Below are positions 1-9,779 of a stretch of DNA of 64,000 nucleotides, one piece after another; the stretch's first letter is position 1, and every line of letters starts with the position of its first letter. Under the pieces are notes generated by a model. The model worked only from the letters and a program-made list of their open reading frames with translations, did not search any database and was not told the DNA's origin. Source of the DNA: Aradus depressus (Eukaryota > Arthropoda > Insecta > Hemiptera > Aradidae); contig OY759215.1 of the NCBI GenBank assembly GCA_963662175.1, forward strand, positions 11,273,079 to 11,337,078, given 5' to 3'. The position numbers and the translations under genes were made by a program.

Positions 1-276
1 GTATAGAGACTTGGAAAAAATATAGACATTTTCAAAACGTAGCCCATTTTCATTAAACAGTAAATTCAACATCAAATTAGTTTTTCCTGAATTAGATGGT
101 CCACAAATTATACACCTAATATTTGAAGGTAATAAATTACCATGCCGTTTAAATTTCGTGGTCATATTTGTTTTTTCACAACTTAATTTATCAAAATTTA
201 CAATGTTCAATTTTTGCTTTTGTTTAATAGTCTTTATACAGGGCTCCATACTATATGAAAGAAGTAAACTATCCAT
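1..276 (-). CDS. Polinton/Maverick packaging ATPase (FtsK/HerA type), N-terminal part, cut by window edge
   Basis: Read on the minus strand from the ATG at 276-274, the frame stays open for 92 codons to base 1 and leaves the window. Residues 59-66 read GPSNSGKT, a Walker A P-loop, preceded by a hydrophobic strand (IRCIIC). The last visible residues (YIFSKSLY) resemble the segment after the P-loop in the DNA-packaging ATPases of Polintons and related virus-like elements. In-frame ATGs also occur at 249-247 and 165-163, so the exact start is uncertain; I chose the first, 11 bp after the integrase stop. Family knowledge: this ATPase pumps DNA into capsids. The tight spacing and shared strand with the integrase support a Polinton gene block. 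Walker B and the sensor motifs lie outside the window, so intactness cannot be judged. Confidence 0.85.
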   Translation of the reverse strand, partial: MDSLLLSYSMEPCIKTIKQKQKLNIVNFDKLSCEKTNMTTKFKRHGNLLPSNIRCIICGPSNSGKTNLMLNLLFNENGLRFENVYIFSKSLY

Positions 277-286
277 AGGCTGGCAT

Positions 287-1222
287 TTATATAATGGCGC
301 TTCTAGGAATCCAAGAATCAAATTTAGGGTTCATACCAAGCCATCTGACATATACTTTATCCTTTTTTGATTTTAATACTTTTTCTACTAAATATAAATC
401 ACCGTATTTCACTTTACTCAATTCTTGCTCGTAAAACCCCCCTTTTAAAATATCGCTATTCCAATCTGACAATGTGTATGTAATAGGGTAGGTTTGGTTA
501 ATTTTATATATGTTGAATATCTCATTAGTCCAATTAGGTTTATAACCTTTTGTAAATATCCTTTTTTCTCGGCTTATCCTAACCTTATCATTAACTTTAA
601 ACTTTGGCTTATTTTTACTAAATTGTCTAATTTTTACTTTTAAGTTATTGCTAATTCGCTTTAAAACTTCTTTCTCGTTTTCACTATTTACTTCATTCGG
701 CCTCATTCCAATAGTTCTATGCAATGTATTATTGTATTGCTTTACCAAATCAAATAGACTATTAATCCACTTAAAATTTCCTTGTTCAGTAAATTTACAC
801 CACATATTTGACTTTAAAGTCCGATTAAACCGTTCAACAATGGACGCCTTTTTACCAGAAAAAGTAGAATAATGATTTACATTGAAAGATGTTAATAACT
901 TTTTCACGAATCGGTTATACCACTCCTTACCTTCATCAGTCTGAAAGTGCTTCATAGAATGCTTCTTAAGTATAGGTTTTAGAGCTTTTACAATTTCAGA
1001 ACTACTTTTATTTTTCAAAGGAACTGCATAAGCAAATTTACTGAAACAATTTATTATAGTCATTATATACTTATAACCCTGATTATATTTCGAATATGGA
1101 ATCATTTCCACAAGATCTCCTTGATACAAATCATTTATTCCTTTTATCTCTACGGTTCGAGTTGGAAAATATTTCCTTTTTTGCTTATGCAATTCTTTAG
1201 CTAATTCTGCTCTCACACCCAT
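287..1222 (-). CDS. Polinton/Maverick retrovirus-like integrase with C-terminal chromodomain
   Basis: The 311-residue frame is open and undamaged. The catalytic core (about residues 28-190) shows the DDE triad: D36 in QGDLVEM, D96 in FQTDEGKEW and E130 in ASIVERFNRTLKSNMW. Residues about 275-311 form a chromodomain (YLVEKVL, VYVRWLGM, FDSWIP), as expected for Polinton integrases, which use it for chromatin targeting. The N terminus is short: it begins just before the core (ELHKQKRKYFP) and no HHCC zinc finger is visible, so upstream sequence may be missing or the start may differ. The role is joining element DNA to the host chromosome, with 6 bp target duplications in this family. The packaging ATPase follows directly on the same strand. 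I see no frameshift, so the copy may be recent. Confidence 0.93.
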   Translation of the reverse strand: MGVRAELAKELHKQKRKYFPTRTVEIKGINDLYQGDLVEMIPYSKYNQGYKYIMTIINCFSKFAYAVPLKNKSSSEIVKALKPILKKHSMKHFQTDEGKEWYNRFVKKLLTSFNVNHYSTFSGKKASIVERFNRTLKSNMWCKFTEQGNFKWINSLFDLVKQYNNTLHRTIGMRPNEVNSENEKEVLKRISNNLKVKIRQFSKNKPKFKVNDKVRISREKRIFTKGYKPNWTNEIFNIYKINQTYPITYTLSDWNSDILKGGFYEQELSKVKYGDLYLVEKVLKSKKDKVYVRWLGMNPKFDSWIPRSAII

Positions 1223-1317
1223 CTCTTAACTAATACTGGATTCTTCATACAAAACATATTATCTTATAAATGATAATAGGATGAATAAAAAACAAAAATA
1301 GTGTAACAAATAATTTA

Positions 1318-1644
1318 TTACAAATTCATATACAAAAACTCGCAATCTGGGTTTGAATTATAATGTTCAATAATTGGATCGTCATCAGAGTCCCAATTGT
1401 TTAATATAAGGCCGCAAACAATACATTCTGTATCATCACCATCTCCAGTATAGAAAAATCCTGCTTTCACTAAATTTTCTCGTGTAGGCAAGCTCTTGGG
1501 GAAACATTTGAATGATTCATGCATCATTTTCAGCATCTTTTCCTTACAATTTTTGGCTTTCAAATAGAGGCGGCAGGTTAAACGCAGGCTCATGATGATA
1601 CTACCAATGATGAATATTGAACAATAAAAAATATATTCCATCAT
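1318..1644 (-). CDS. Small membrane-anchored protein with a single BIR (IAP-type) domain
   Basis: The product is 108 residues. Residues about 5-22 are hydrophobic and could be a membrane anchor or signal peptide. Residues about 45-105 match a BIR zinc domain: AGFFYTG at 61-67, then C74, C77, H94 and C101 in the spacing CX2CX16HX6C, with the usual NNW and DDDPIIEH segments. There is no RING domain. BIR proteins of insects and of insect viruses bind caspases or their regulators and can block cell death. Here the role is inferred only from the fold and from its place between Polinton genes, which suggests an accessory gene of the virus-like element. The N-terminal hydrophobic segment on a lone BIR is unusual. 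Confidence 0.82.
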   Translation of the reverse strand: MMEYIFYCSIFIIGSIIMSLRLTCRLYLKAKNCKEKMLKMMHESFKCFPKSLPTRENLVKAGFFYTGDGDDTECIVCGLILNNWDSDDDPIIEHYNSNPDCEFLYMNL

Positions 1645-1691
1645 TCGGAAATTTGTTCTTCTTTATAAAACGAATGGGCAACTACTTATAA

Positions 1692-1874
1692 CTATCTGGC
1701 GTTTTTATCTTTTATAGACAACATTTGCATTTTTTTCATAATCATATTATTTTCATACAATGTGATTTGTTTCTTCAACAAGTGTAATTCATTTAAATAT
1801 TTATCGATTCTATACTTTTTATTTTCATAAATTGTCAACGACATCCTCGCCCTCAAAAAGGATAATCCATTCAC
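1692..1874 (-). CDS. Hypothetical small basic protein (60 aa)
   Basis: Not recognised. The product is rich in K, E, L and N, with a helical, possibly coiled-coil middle (YLNELHLLKKQITLYENN). The frame overlaps the end of the 88-residue ORF at 1825-2091 by 50 bp in another frame, so it could be a separate small gene or the result of a frameshift in a longer one. It lies between the BIR gene and other small genes on the same strand, which is the main reason to list it. Confidence 0.35.
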   Translation of the reverse strand: MNGLSFLRARMSLTIYENKKYRIDKYLNELHLLKKQITLYENNMIMKKMQMLSIKDKNAR

Positions 1875-2091
1875 GAAGAGGCTGTAGTCGATTTTCCACT
1901 TCTCGCAAGCCGATTAGCTGATTATTAACTATCTCTAAAAGCACTGAATTATTGTTTAATATTGCCACACGATCTTCAGGAAAAAAATCTTTTATAAGAA
2001 ATAATAATTGCGCCACAGGATATGCATAACTTGTTATAACAAATGTGCATTTAAACATTTGCTCTTCTTTTACTCCATTTACACATACCAT
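1825..2091 (-). CDS. Hypothetical protein of the Polinton-like element (88 aa)
   Basis: Not recognised. A globular-looking sequence (FKCTFVITSYAYPVAQLLF, FFPEDRVAILNNNSVLLEI) ends in an acidic tail (FEGEDVVDNL). It reads like real coding sequence: mixed composition, alternating hydrophobics and no low complexity. It shares strand and spacing with the BIR and integrase genes. No zinc motif or membrane segment is evident. Confidence 0.5.
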   Translation of the reverse strand: MVCVNGVKEEQMFKCTFVITSYAYPVAQLLFLIKDFFPEDRVAILNNNSVLLEIVNNQLIGLREVENRLQPLREWIILFEGEDVVDNL

Positions 2092-2306
2092 GTTTCACTA
2101 ACTCGCTGAACAATATAATTACAACTGATTGCTTCAATGAGGGTAGCATCTACTTATTATCAGCAACTATGACGTAAAAGGTTCTAAGATAAGAATAATT
2201 ATGCAATTAATAGGAAATACTCATAAACTTCAACGGCACAGCCCCCCCTATCGTTAGCATAAGACGCCGTAAAAACGGCAATTTAACGAGTACCTCAACA
2301 AGGACA

Positions 2307-2515
2307 TTAACGTAAATTAACGTAATCGTTAACTTAAATTAACGTAATCGTTAAGTTAAATTAACGTGGCGTTAACCTAAATTAACGTGACGTTAACCTA
2401 AATTATCATAACTTTAACCTAAATTAACGTAACGTTAACTTAAATTAACATAGCGGTAACCTAAATTGGCGTAGTCTTAACCTAAAGTAACGTAAATTTA
2501 ACCAACATAACGTTA
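2307..2515. repeat. Tandem array of 21-22 bp palindromic units
   Basis: About nine degenerate copies of a 21-22 bp unit lie head to tail. Units read like TTAACGTAACGTTAACCTAAA and centre on the palindrome TTAACGTnnCGTTAA. The array sits in the gap between the genes at 1825-2091 and 2593-3204. Position and structure resemble the imperfect-palindrome repeats that some insect DNA viruses use as enhancers or origins; that function is inference only. Confidence 0.85.
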
Positions 2516-2592
2516 ATGTATTGTAGGTAACGAAATGATATAGTTTTAAAAATTTAAAGATGTTTTAATTATTTTTTGAAAATTTACATGGA

Positions 2593-3204
2593 TTACCATT
2601 CCATTATTTTCTTATTATCTTTTTTACACTGTTTAAGAAGTATTTGCAATCGCTGATTTTTCCTTTTTTCACGTTTTTCTATTATATATTTATCTTTTTC
2701 TAGCGAAAGTAAAGTATTATTCATACGTGTAATAAAATTATAGAGCTCAGTAATTTTATTATTATATTGACGGATATTTTCCTTCAAGTCTTCTTGCATT
2801 TTCGCATAGCCATCTAAACGCTCATAACATTTATCATCATCCATTTCGCTACTAGTATCGGGATTTTTACCATCAAGTTTCTCCTCTTCAGAGGTCTCCT
2901 CTTCAGAGGTCTCCTCTCTCAAAATACCATCTTCTACGTCAGCTATTATGTCATCCTCATCCTTCGTACTTGAAACATTTTCATGAAGCAATTTATTAAC
3001 CATACCATAACTGATATTAAAAAGAGGATGATTCTCCAAATATGGCGTGTACTGAATTTTCACTTTCGTATCTGCCACCCCATGAGTTATATGAGTAGAC
3101 CCATTAGGCCAATGCTGAGAAGTAAAATTCGAATATCCTATCATTGGTATAGATAAGGCAAATATTAAAAATAGCATACTTCTCATATCTGCTGTGATAG
3201 ACAA
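2593..3204 (-). CDS. Hypothetical secreted acidic/coiled-coil protein (203 aa)
   Basis: Not recognised. The first 25 or so residues look like a signal peptide (MLFLIFALSIPMIGYS core). N-glycosylation sequons follow (NFT, NGS, NIS, NVS). Residues about 80-125 are very acidic and contain a short internal duplication (EETSEEETSEEE; the DNA repeat is near 2880-2915). The C-terminal 75 residues are charged, with a likely coiled coil and a basic tail. It lies on the same strand as the other Polinton genes, with the palindromic repeat directly downstream. It could be a virion or envelope-associated protein of the element; nothing in the sequence proves that. The start could also be Met7. Confidence 0.6.
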   Translation of the reverse strand: MSITADMRSMLFLIFALSIPMIGYSNFTSQHWPNGSTHITHGVADTKVKIQYTPYLENHPLFNISYGMVNKLLHENVSSTKDEDDIIADVEDGILREETSEEETSEEEKLDGKNPDTSSEMDDDKCYERLDGYAKMQEDLKENIRQYNNKITELYNFITRMNNTLLSLEKDKYIIEKREKRKNQRLQILLKQCKKDNKKIMEW

Positions 3205-3443
3205 GAGAACTGGAAATAATTGAAGTTATCAGAGAAACAATCCTTTTTATATCATGAAGTCACGTGTATATAAGCTGCTTCAAACATAATTCATTTGCTA
3301 CATTGATCCCCCGCATCATGCATATCACGTTCACATTCATCTTTCCATTTATACAAAATCTATTACTATCATCATCTATTTAAAAAAAATATCATTTTAT
3401 CATCATTTAAATAATATACAAAGGCTTTAATATATTTAAAAAA

Positions 3444-3653
3444 TTAATCTTCAGAAAATTGTTCATAGCAATATATTTTATTTTGGATGTAATACTCTTC
3501 TAAATCTTTTTTTATTGTGCCAGGAATATTTATTTTATCAATATCTGCCAATTCTGAAATAATCTTATTTTTAATAACATATATTGTTGCTATCTCTTTC
3601 AAACTTTTAACATTATTATTTTTTTCATTCCTTTCCTCCATCTTAGAAAGCAT
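3444..3653 (-). CDS. Hypothetical small charged protein (69 aa)
   Basis: Not recognised. The product is rich in K, E, N and I with predicted helices (KSLKEIATIYVIKNKIISELADI) and ends in EQFSED. It is the last plausible minus-strand ORF of the Polinton-like block, about 240 bp from the secreted-protein gene. There is no known domain; small size and AT-rich DNA make chance possible. Confidence 0.35.
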   Translation of the reverse strand: MLSKMEERNEKNNNVKSLKEIATIYVIKNKIISELADIDKINIPGTIKKDLEEYYIQNKIYCYEQFSED

Positions 3654-4166
3654 ATTTTTTATTTTATCTGACTTACAATAACTAATATTTCGAAAAAAAA
3701 ATGTTCAATCTTTATGCACTTGATTTTATTGAAAAAAAGCTTGGCTTTGCTAAAGCTCACATCAACAAATATTATGTTTTTCTTTCCTGTATATCATTCC
3801 TTTTTTTTGAACGTGTATACATGGGTTATTTAGAGTATGTCATCTCTCTAATGCATGTACATACACACTATTCCTTACCTCTTATTGGTGGGGGGGGGCT
3901 AGGAATTACTACTATTGACTCATAATCTAATTTCATGAATGGGGAATTAAATACGTGACACACCCCTCATGATACGTCACAAAGACTTGTCTACTATCCA
4001 CTGACTGATAATATTTAGCCAATTAAAAATAATGAATTGCATTTTTTCTAATCTGTTTTTATTGACTTGTTTACAAACATCTTATCTATCCCCATTGAAA
4101 ATACATAGGTGTATGTTCTGGGACGCATTCCTTACTTTTCTAGGACACAAATTCCTCAAAACCCGG
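3654..4166. other. No gene seen; possible outer part of the Polinton-like element
   Basis: AT-rich DNA with a G9 tract near 3889. The outer end of the Polinton should lie at or beyond here, but its terminal inverted repeat cannot be recognised because the partner end is outside the window. Confidence 0.3.
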
Positions 4167-4337
4167 ATGTATGTCCTGGGACATTGGGCTTGAAATATCA
4201 AGTCCTGTGACGTAGCTAAGCATGTTATCTCGCCTGTCAGCCAATCAGCGTGCCAGGATGGGGCGGACACACCCCCAAACTTCATTCTGTGACGTCGCTA
4301 AGTCCCTTGATCGTTATCGGTGTCCCAGGACATACAT
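4167..4337. repeat. Short element with 17 bp perfect terminal inverted repeats
   Basis: atgtatgtcctgggaca at 4167-4183 is the exact reverse complement of 4321-4337. A degenerate third copy (tgtatgttctgggac) lies at about 4112. The inside contains CGTCA motifs and no ORF. This fits a MITE-like or foldback unit; no clear target duplication was found. Confidence 0.6.
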
Positions 4338-5565
4338 TTCTATACTACTGATATACAAAAATCAATAAAGTCATCTATATTCACTGGTAAGTAGTGACGG
4401 ACAAAGACTGCTCAAATTTACTATCACGTAGACACGTCAACACTCCAAAGAAAGAAATATAATTATGTATTTACGTCATTTCCTGTTCACATCCTCACAG
4501 TGCTTACGTATAGTTTTAGTACGACTTTGGGATGTTTGGACAGCTACAAGATATGGCATATGTTGAAATTAGTTTTTTATATATTTATTAAAATTATTTT
4601 AATAATAATAATATCAATAATTATTAATTAAAGAAAACATAATAAATATATCTCTAACAAAATAAAAATAAAAAATGTTGCGCTAACAAACACCGCTCTC
4701 GCTATTTCTCCACAAGCCATTCCTGGACAATGTCCTTGCAACCCTGTAGTCTGGACTGTCCTGGATTTAAGACAACTATTAATTTTTAGCCCAAAAGTTT
4801 GATTGATTTTTGAAGAAAGAGAGCAAAAAAATAGTAATTGAACCATCGGCAATGTACTTCCCCATAAAAAATTTGTAGCTACCTCCTAAATTACATAAAC
4901 AAGTTGAACTGAGGGGTGCTGCTGCAAAAAGACTGTTTCTGGCTCTCTAAGTAGTGAATACTGGGACAATCAAGGTGCCATTGTAGCTACCTCCTTCCTG
5001 ACTATTCAAAGCTTTTCAAGTCAATAATATTAAATAAAGGTGACGAAAATAAGAAAAAAGTTTTATTCTTCAAAAGAAAAAAAACCTTCTTGAGTCGGTC
5101 CTCTTCTCTCTATTGACGAATTCAGTTATTTATTTTTTTGTATTTTCTTTTCCCAGTTTATTTTGTATGTGCGAGTGAGTGTATGTATGTGAGGTGAAAA
5201 GGGAGAGAAGGGAAAGAGGGTGGGTGAGGTGAGAAAAGGGCAAAGGGGCAAAGAGGCAAAGCGGGTAGAGGAGGGTAACGGGAGGAGGGGAACCTCTCTT
5301 CGGGAGGAAGCCCCATCCAATCTGTCCCATTCACATCACATCAGAGCTGGTTTCCTTTTAGCTCTCCGCCCTATAGGTCAGAACTTACCCAACTCTTCAT
5401 GTCACTTCCCTCACGTAGATGGTCAGGTTAGCCCAAATAATAAGGAGGCTATTTCCTTCTCCTCTTCTTACACACAATACTTCTTATACACAATAATTTT
5501 CAATACAAACTTAATTTTCTTCTAAATGAAAAGGAACAAACCCGTAGGAAAAATGCGCACACTAT
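4338..5565. other. No gene seen; AT-rich DNA and a purine-rich stretch
   Basis: Frames here are short and compositionally biased. 5180-5300 is a G/A-rich strand (runs of GGGAGAG and GGCAAAG) that opens ORFs on both strands without protein-like character. The motif CGGCAATGTACTTCCCC at about 4848 matches the outer edge of repeat family A. Confidence 0.5.
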
Positions 5566-5800
5566 ATATACGAGGTACTATAAAATAAACGGATTGATCG
5601 TGAGCGCGTAGAGGTCAAATGGTATACGACCGTGTCACGTGAAATCTCCCCTCTCTATTGCTGTCATCAAGTTGCGCGCTACTAAGTTGGACTGATGAAG
5701 AGGACCTTGCATCTTTGCTCCGTCGGAAAAATTTTAAATGTTCAAGTAGAGCAACGCGTCAATGTGACATTCCTTGTGAAACTCAGAAAATTGGCCTATT
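5566..5800 (+). pseudogene. Mariner-family transposon scrap (5' end)
   Basis: Conceptual reading gives RERVEVKWYTTVS and, after stops, VEQRVNVTFLVKLRK. These resemble the N-terminal region of mariner transposases (EQRxNxKFxVKLGK type). The upstream text tacgaggtactataaaataa could be the decayed terminal repeat. No catalytic domain remains. Confidence 0.45.
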
Positions 5801-5876
5801 TTTTTATGACATAACTTATGACATGACATAACATAGCTGGTAGTGAATTGACAAGAGCCAGCCGATTTTATCAATT

Positions 5877-5966
5877 TGAGTCAGATGTTCTGATCCCCCC
5901 TTCTTTTTGGCGGATTTGGCTGAAAATCATAGATGTTGTCCTTATAGGGTTCTGGATACACATATA

Positions 5967-5968
<2 letters not shown>
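5877..5968 (+). repeat. Family A fragment
   Basis: The segment runs from the 'ctgatccccc' to the 'ggttctggatacacatataaa' part of family A (described at 50275-50822). It stops where the (TA)n tract begins. Confidence 0.6.
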
Positions 5969-6011
<43 letters not shown>

Positions 6012-6047
6012 AGCGTTCTATATGATCGTACATGGTTCTTTTTAAAC

Positions 6048-6070
<23 letters not shown>
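5969..6070. repeat. (TA)n microsatellite and A-rich tract
   Basis: An uninterrupted TA run occupies about 5970-6008, followed by a run of A at about 6050-6069. Frames through it are artefacts. Confidence 0.9.
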
Positions 6071-6078
<8 letters not shown>

Positions 6079-6934
6079 GTACGGGAAGAGGGCAGTAGGT
6101 GCTATGGAGCATGACCACGCCTACGTTAGTGAAGTAGTAGAAGGTTATATAGAGGTTACACTGTCTACTATCTTTAATGAATATTATATCAATAATTAAT
6201 TATTGATGATTGTTTAATAGTCAAAAATATTTATAAAATAATGTAAAAGTAAAATTAAGAATTATTGTAACAAAATAGAAAAGGAAAGTGTAAGTGTAAA
6301 AAAATGGCATTTGCTAGAACTGACCAATCAGATGTTTTTTTGCTAAAAAAATGGCGAAAGCGAAATTCGGAAAGGAGAGTCATCAGTATTTGTTCAGACA
6401 GAAGGGGAGTTGGTGGTGGAAGTGATAGTGGAGTGGAAACATGTGGAAGTAGTGGAAAGTTGTCATATAAAAATGAATATGAAGAGACATTGAGGGTACC
6501 CGACGATATTCGTTGAGAAGTAGAGAGATAATTGCCAACAACAGATGAAATCAACTGCGGCTACGACAGACTTCAACAATTTGCCATGTGAAACCTCGAT
6601 TAAGCCACAACCACCAATGTAAGGCTCAACCCAGCAGTAATATCACATCATGCGAAATATCACCTTATGCAAGTTTGATACTTTTTATTATGGCCATTTT
6701 TATTAATGTTCTTGTATGTTAGAAAATAAGTTACTAACCCTAAAAAAAAAAATAAGTTTTAAATAAATCAATATGTTAAAAATATAAATTTGTGTTTTCT
6801 CATTTATTTGTAAAAACCGTGTAAATTCTTCTATATTTTTTAATCACTCTAATTTAATCATTAATTATTTTTTTAAGTAAGCACCGTTACAGTAATGCCT
6901 CCCAAAAAGAGGTAATATAAAAATGTAATGTAAG
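6071..6934. other. No recognisable gene
   Basis: Two overlapping frames on opposite strands (6304-6516 and 6255-6554) have no recognisable motif. The rest is AT-rich. Confidence 0.4.
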
Positions 6935-7130
6935 CCAACGTGCGTTACAATATACGTCAATACATTCATTATATCGGTAGTTATCTTGTTCATAGACACA
7001 GACAAACATTTTTTGAGCATCAGAAGGTGAGAAAACATAAAATTCCGTTGAAAACACAACTTCGAATTTCTGACCGATTACGTAACTTCTCCTTTACTTT
7101 GTATCGCTGGGGTAGTAAAACTTTGTAGAA
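6935..7130 (+). repeat. Family A fragment (3' half)
   Basis: Contains the family landmarks in order: atacattcattatatcggt, the 'cacagacaaacattttt' segment, 'aattccgttgaaaac', 'ctgaccgattacgtaac' and a diverged end 'gctggggtagtaaaa'. Confidence 0.75.
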
Positions 7131-7814
7131 TAAATTGACATGTACTACGACAGAGCTCCCTTATATTAGGAAGAGCTGAAAATTGTCTTCATTAGGACCA
7201 GCAGGAAACATATACGTACGTAGCTGTCACAGTCGGCTCACCAAAATGAACTTGAACCATGCAACTCAGTTACTGAACGATTCACTGTGATGTTTAAGGT
7301 GTGTTATTTGAAATGTTTCTTTGTAACGCTTTTTATAATGAAAGGTTTAATCATTAAAAAATACCAGCTATTTTTTCTCTTCGTTAATTTTTTTAAATAT
7401 ATTTTTTAAAATAACATTCCTCTTTTTAATTAAAAGTAAACATTCAATTTTTTTTTCCTTTTATCTGTATGTACTTTGAAATAATATTCATTATTTAACT
7501 GAATTTTTAAAGTGAAATGTGTTAAATTAAAAGCTTTTTATTTATTTATTATTAGAGCTTTCCAATGGTCAAATCATCGGTTTTTATAGAATCGGACTCA
7601 CATGACGACAAGGTCTCAACTTTGAGGTCATATCATGGTGGTCATGAAACCGAGTCTATTTTCCGAGATATAAATTTTGTCTACAGGGACTTTTACCATA
7701 GTAGAAGCTGTTTGAAGGTCAGTTTGAACCTGATGACGTCTGGGCCTCCAGGCTTGTTGCTGGATTTTCAGTATGAACAATATTAGACCGATATTATTTT
7801 TAATCTTCTAGTTA
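7131..7814. other. No recognisable gene
   Basis: AT-rich with T runs. A frame at 7565-7786 has no known motif. Confidence 0.4.
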
Positions 7815-7925
7815 CAGTAGAGTATAGGAGAAGTTATGTAATCGGTCAGAAATTTGATTTTGAGTTGTCACCAGAATTTCATGTTTTCCGATCCCTGAAT
7901 CAAATATGAAAAAAAAAAAAACTGT
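7815..7925 (-). repeat. Family A fragment (terminal part)
   Basis: Minus-strand copy of the family end: 'agtataggagaagttatgta', 'atcggtcagaaatt' and 'catgttttccgatc'. It breaks off after an A run. Confidence 0.7.
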
Positions 7926-8062
7926 AAGGGGCACAGTTACGACTTTTCAAATTAAAACAAAGGAAATCTTACTTATTTTATTTATTTCATATTTTATGCT
8001 ATATACAATTGATAGTATCTATCATAATCGATTATTAATTAATGCCACTAGAGAGTTTATTG

Positions 8063-8340
8063 TTGTGTAGCTCGATTTGTTATAAAAAAAAGTTTCAACC
8101 CTTCATCTTTCATAAATAATACATATTAGAAATAAAATAAATACATAACTCATCCTTCTCTTTCAAGAGTAAAGTTAAAAAGGTAAAAAGTTTGGTATAT
8201 TACGGATAGATGGCTGTTCGCGACTCTTCTACTAACTTTGAGGCACAATGATTCGCCTAATTTTTGGTTTTTATGCTGCCGCTTTAAGGGATGAAACATG
8301 AAGGGTTGAAACTTGTTTTATAATAAATCGTACTACACAA
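8063..8340. repeat. Inverted-repeat (MITE/foldback) element, about 278 bp
   Basis: The left arm begins ttgtgtagctcgatttgtta and includes gtttcaacccttcat. The right arm is its imperfect reverse complement, ending taaatcgtactacacaa. Arms are about 50 bp and the inside is non-coding. Its superfamily is not determined. Confidence 0.7.
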
Positions 8341-8461
8341 GCTTCCTATCGGCGTTTGGTTATTATTCTACGATCATTATTTTAGAATATATAAGCTCTC
8401 AAAGTGTGTTACATTTTCGTGACGCACTTTATCCCCCATATTGCCGGGAAAGCCGTAGTTC

Positions 8462-8880
8462 TACGTCAAAAAAATGTACTGTCTATGTGTGTCTGTGAAC
8501 ATGATTACTCCCGAAATAATGAATGTATCGACACGAAATTGTATATGTGTATCCCAGATCCACCATAAGGACTACACATTGATCTTCAACCAAATCAGCG
8601 GTAGGAAAGTGGGAATAACAGAGGTTTCTTATATCTAAATTCAAATTCTCATAAAGATATTTTTTAATTTGCAGCAAAATTGGCCAAAGAAAATGGGTAG
8701 ATTTGAGGATGGGGACAACTCAGAAACCCTGATAACTGCTGATATAATGAATGTATCGACATAAAATTTAGTAAGAAAATTCAGGAGCCTATATGTAAGT
8801 CAACTATCGATTTTTAGTCCTTAACGTTCGATTGGTTTGGAGGGAAGAGAAAACTAATTTCATTAATACACGCTTGGAAA
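8462..8880 (-). repeat. Family A copy, partial
   Basis: Begins with the 'gtgtgtctgtgaacatgatt' landmark and 'atgaatgtatcgacac'. It runs through 'tatgtaagtcaactatcgat' to the 'gaaaactaatttcatta' end, lacking the outermost CTTCCCC motif. Confidence 0.75.
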
Positions 8881-9088
8881 ATTACATTTTCTGTGATTCG
8901 TCGACGGATTTTTATTTTTTTATTATAATTTTCACTAAAACCAGCTCCACATTGAGGCTGGATAAGTGTAAACCTACTCTTCCGATGAAGAATCTTCGCT
9001 AAGCCACTTATCAACTTTGAGGAATTAACCATAAACAAATGGTAGAATCAATTTCTGACATACATAAGTCCCTATTATGTTACGGTAG

Positions 9089-9334
9089 GACGACGATAGC
9101 TCAGATTAGCGGTGCTTGCCTAACTGAGCTCTAGATTGCGGGTTTGAAACCCGACTGAGGCTTGAGTTTTTTATGTGGGCACGTCGGGATTGGACGTTAA
9201 GCGATGGTCCCGAACCTGTAGGTACGATTTCAGATACTCGTTATTGACACCCTAATTTAAGTGAATAAACATTTAGAGCGTTGTAATAGACAATATGACC
9301 TCATAGTTAGAGCCGGGGCATGAGTCACAATACC
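9089..9334 (+). repeat. tRNA-derived SINE, diverged
   Basis: The tRNA-like head has an A-box-like 'atagctcagattagcggtgc' and a B box 'gggtttgaaaccc'. The body has the family hallmark 'gacgttaagcgatggtcccg' and the end 'ggggcatgagtcacaata'. See 26035-26375 for the full-length form. Confidence 0.85.
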
Positions 9335-9468
9335 TATCGTTATTGCTTAAAGGGATATTAGTTAATATGAAGATGACTGATGTAGTGAGAAGTGATTATT
9401 TCGCAGAATGTCAAATATCAGATAGTCTGACCTCTCACAGATTTTTATTAAAGTAATAGCTAGCCGGC

Positions 9469-9492
9469 TTTCGAGGTTTCCCTCATCATCAG
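9469..9492 (-). ncRNA. Hammerhead-like core, left arm (antisense copy)
   Basis: This is the reverse complement of the core at 9780-9803, with the same CTGATGA, GAGG/CCTC hairpin and GAAA segments. Left- and right-arm copies differ just downstream (GCCGGCTAGC here, GCCTGCTAGC there). Confidence 0.4.
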
Positions 9493-9779
9493 GCAGTCTG
9501 ATAAAAAAATTTGAATAAACTAAATAATAAAAATAAATAAATAAAAATCTACAACAACAAACATTAACAATTTAAAATATCATGGATGGGGACAGACGAG
9601 TTATTCCTGTCCACCATCTGAGCCGTTATATAGCTGCGACTCATAGTTGTGACTCAGATGGTGGACAGGAATAACTCGTCTGTCCCCATCCATGATATTT
9701 TAAATTGTTAATGTTTGTTGTAGATTTTTATTTATTTATTTTTATTATTTAGTTTATTCAATTTTTTTTATCAGACTGC

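Noticed and set aside
3701..3925. Plus-strand 74-residue frame
   Set aside because: Opposite to the Polinton gene direction, ends in a poly-G run, no motif.
5126..5525. Overlapping frames on both strands, up to 101 residues
   Set aside because: Caused by strand-asymmetric G/A-rich DNA lacking stops; no motif, amino-acid bias only.
5907..6098. 63-residue frame with repeated IY
   Set aside because: Runs through a (TA)n microsatellite and a poly-A tract.
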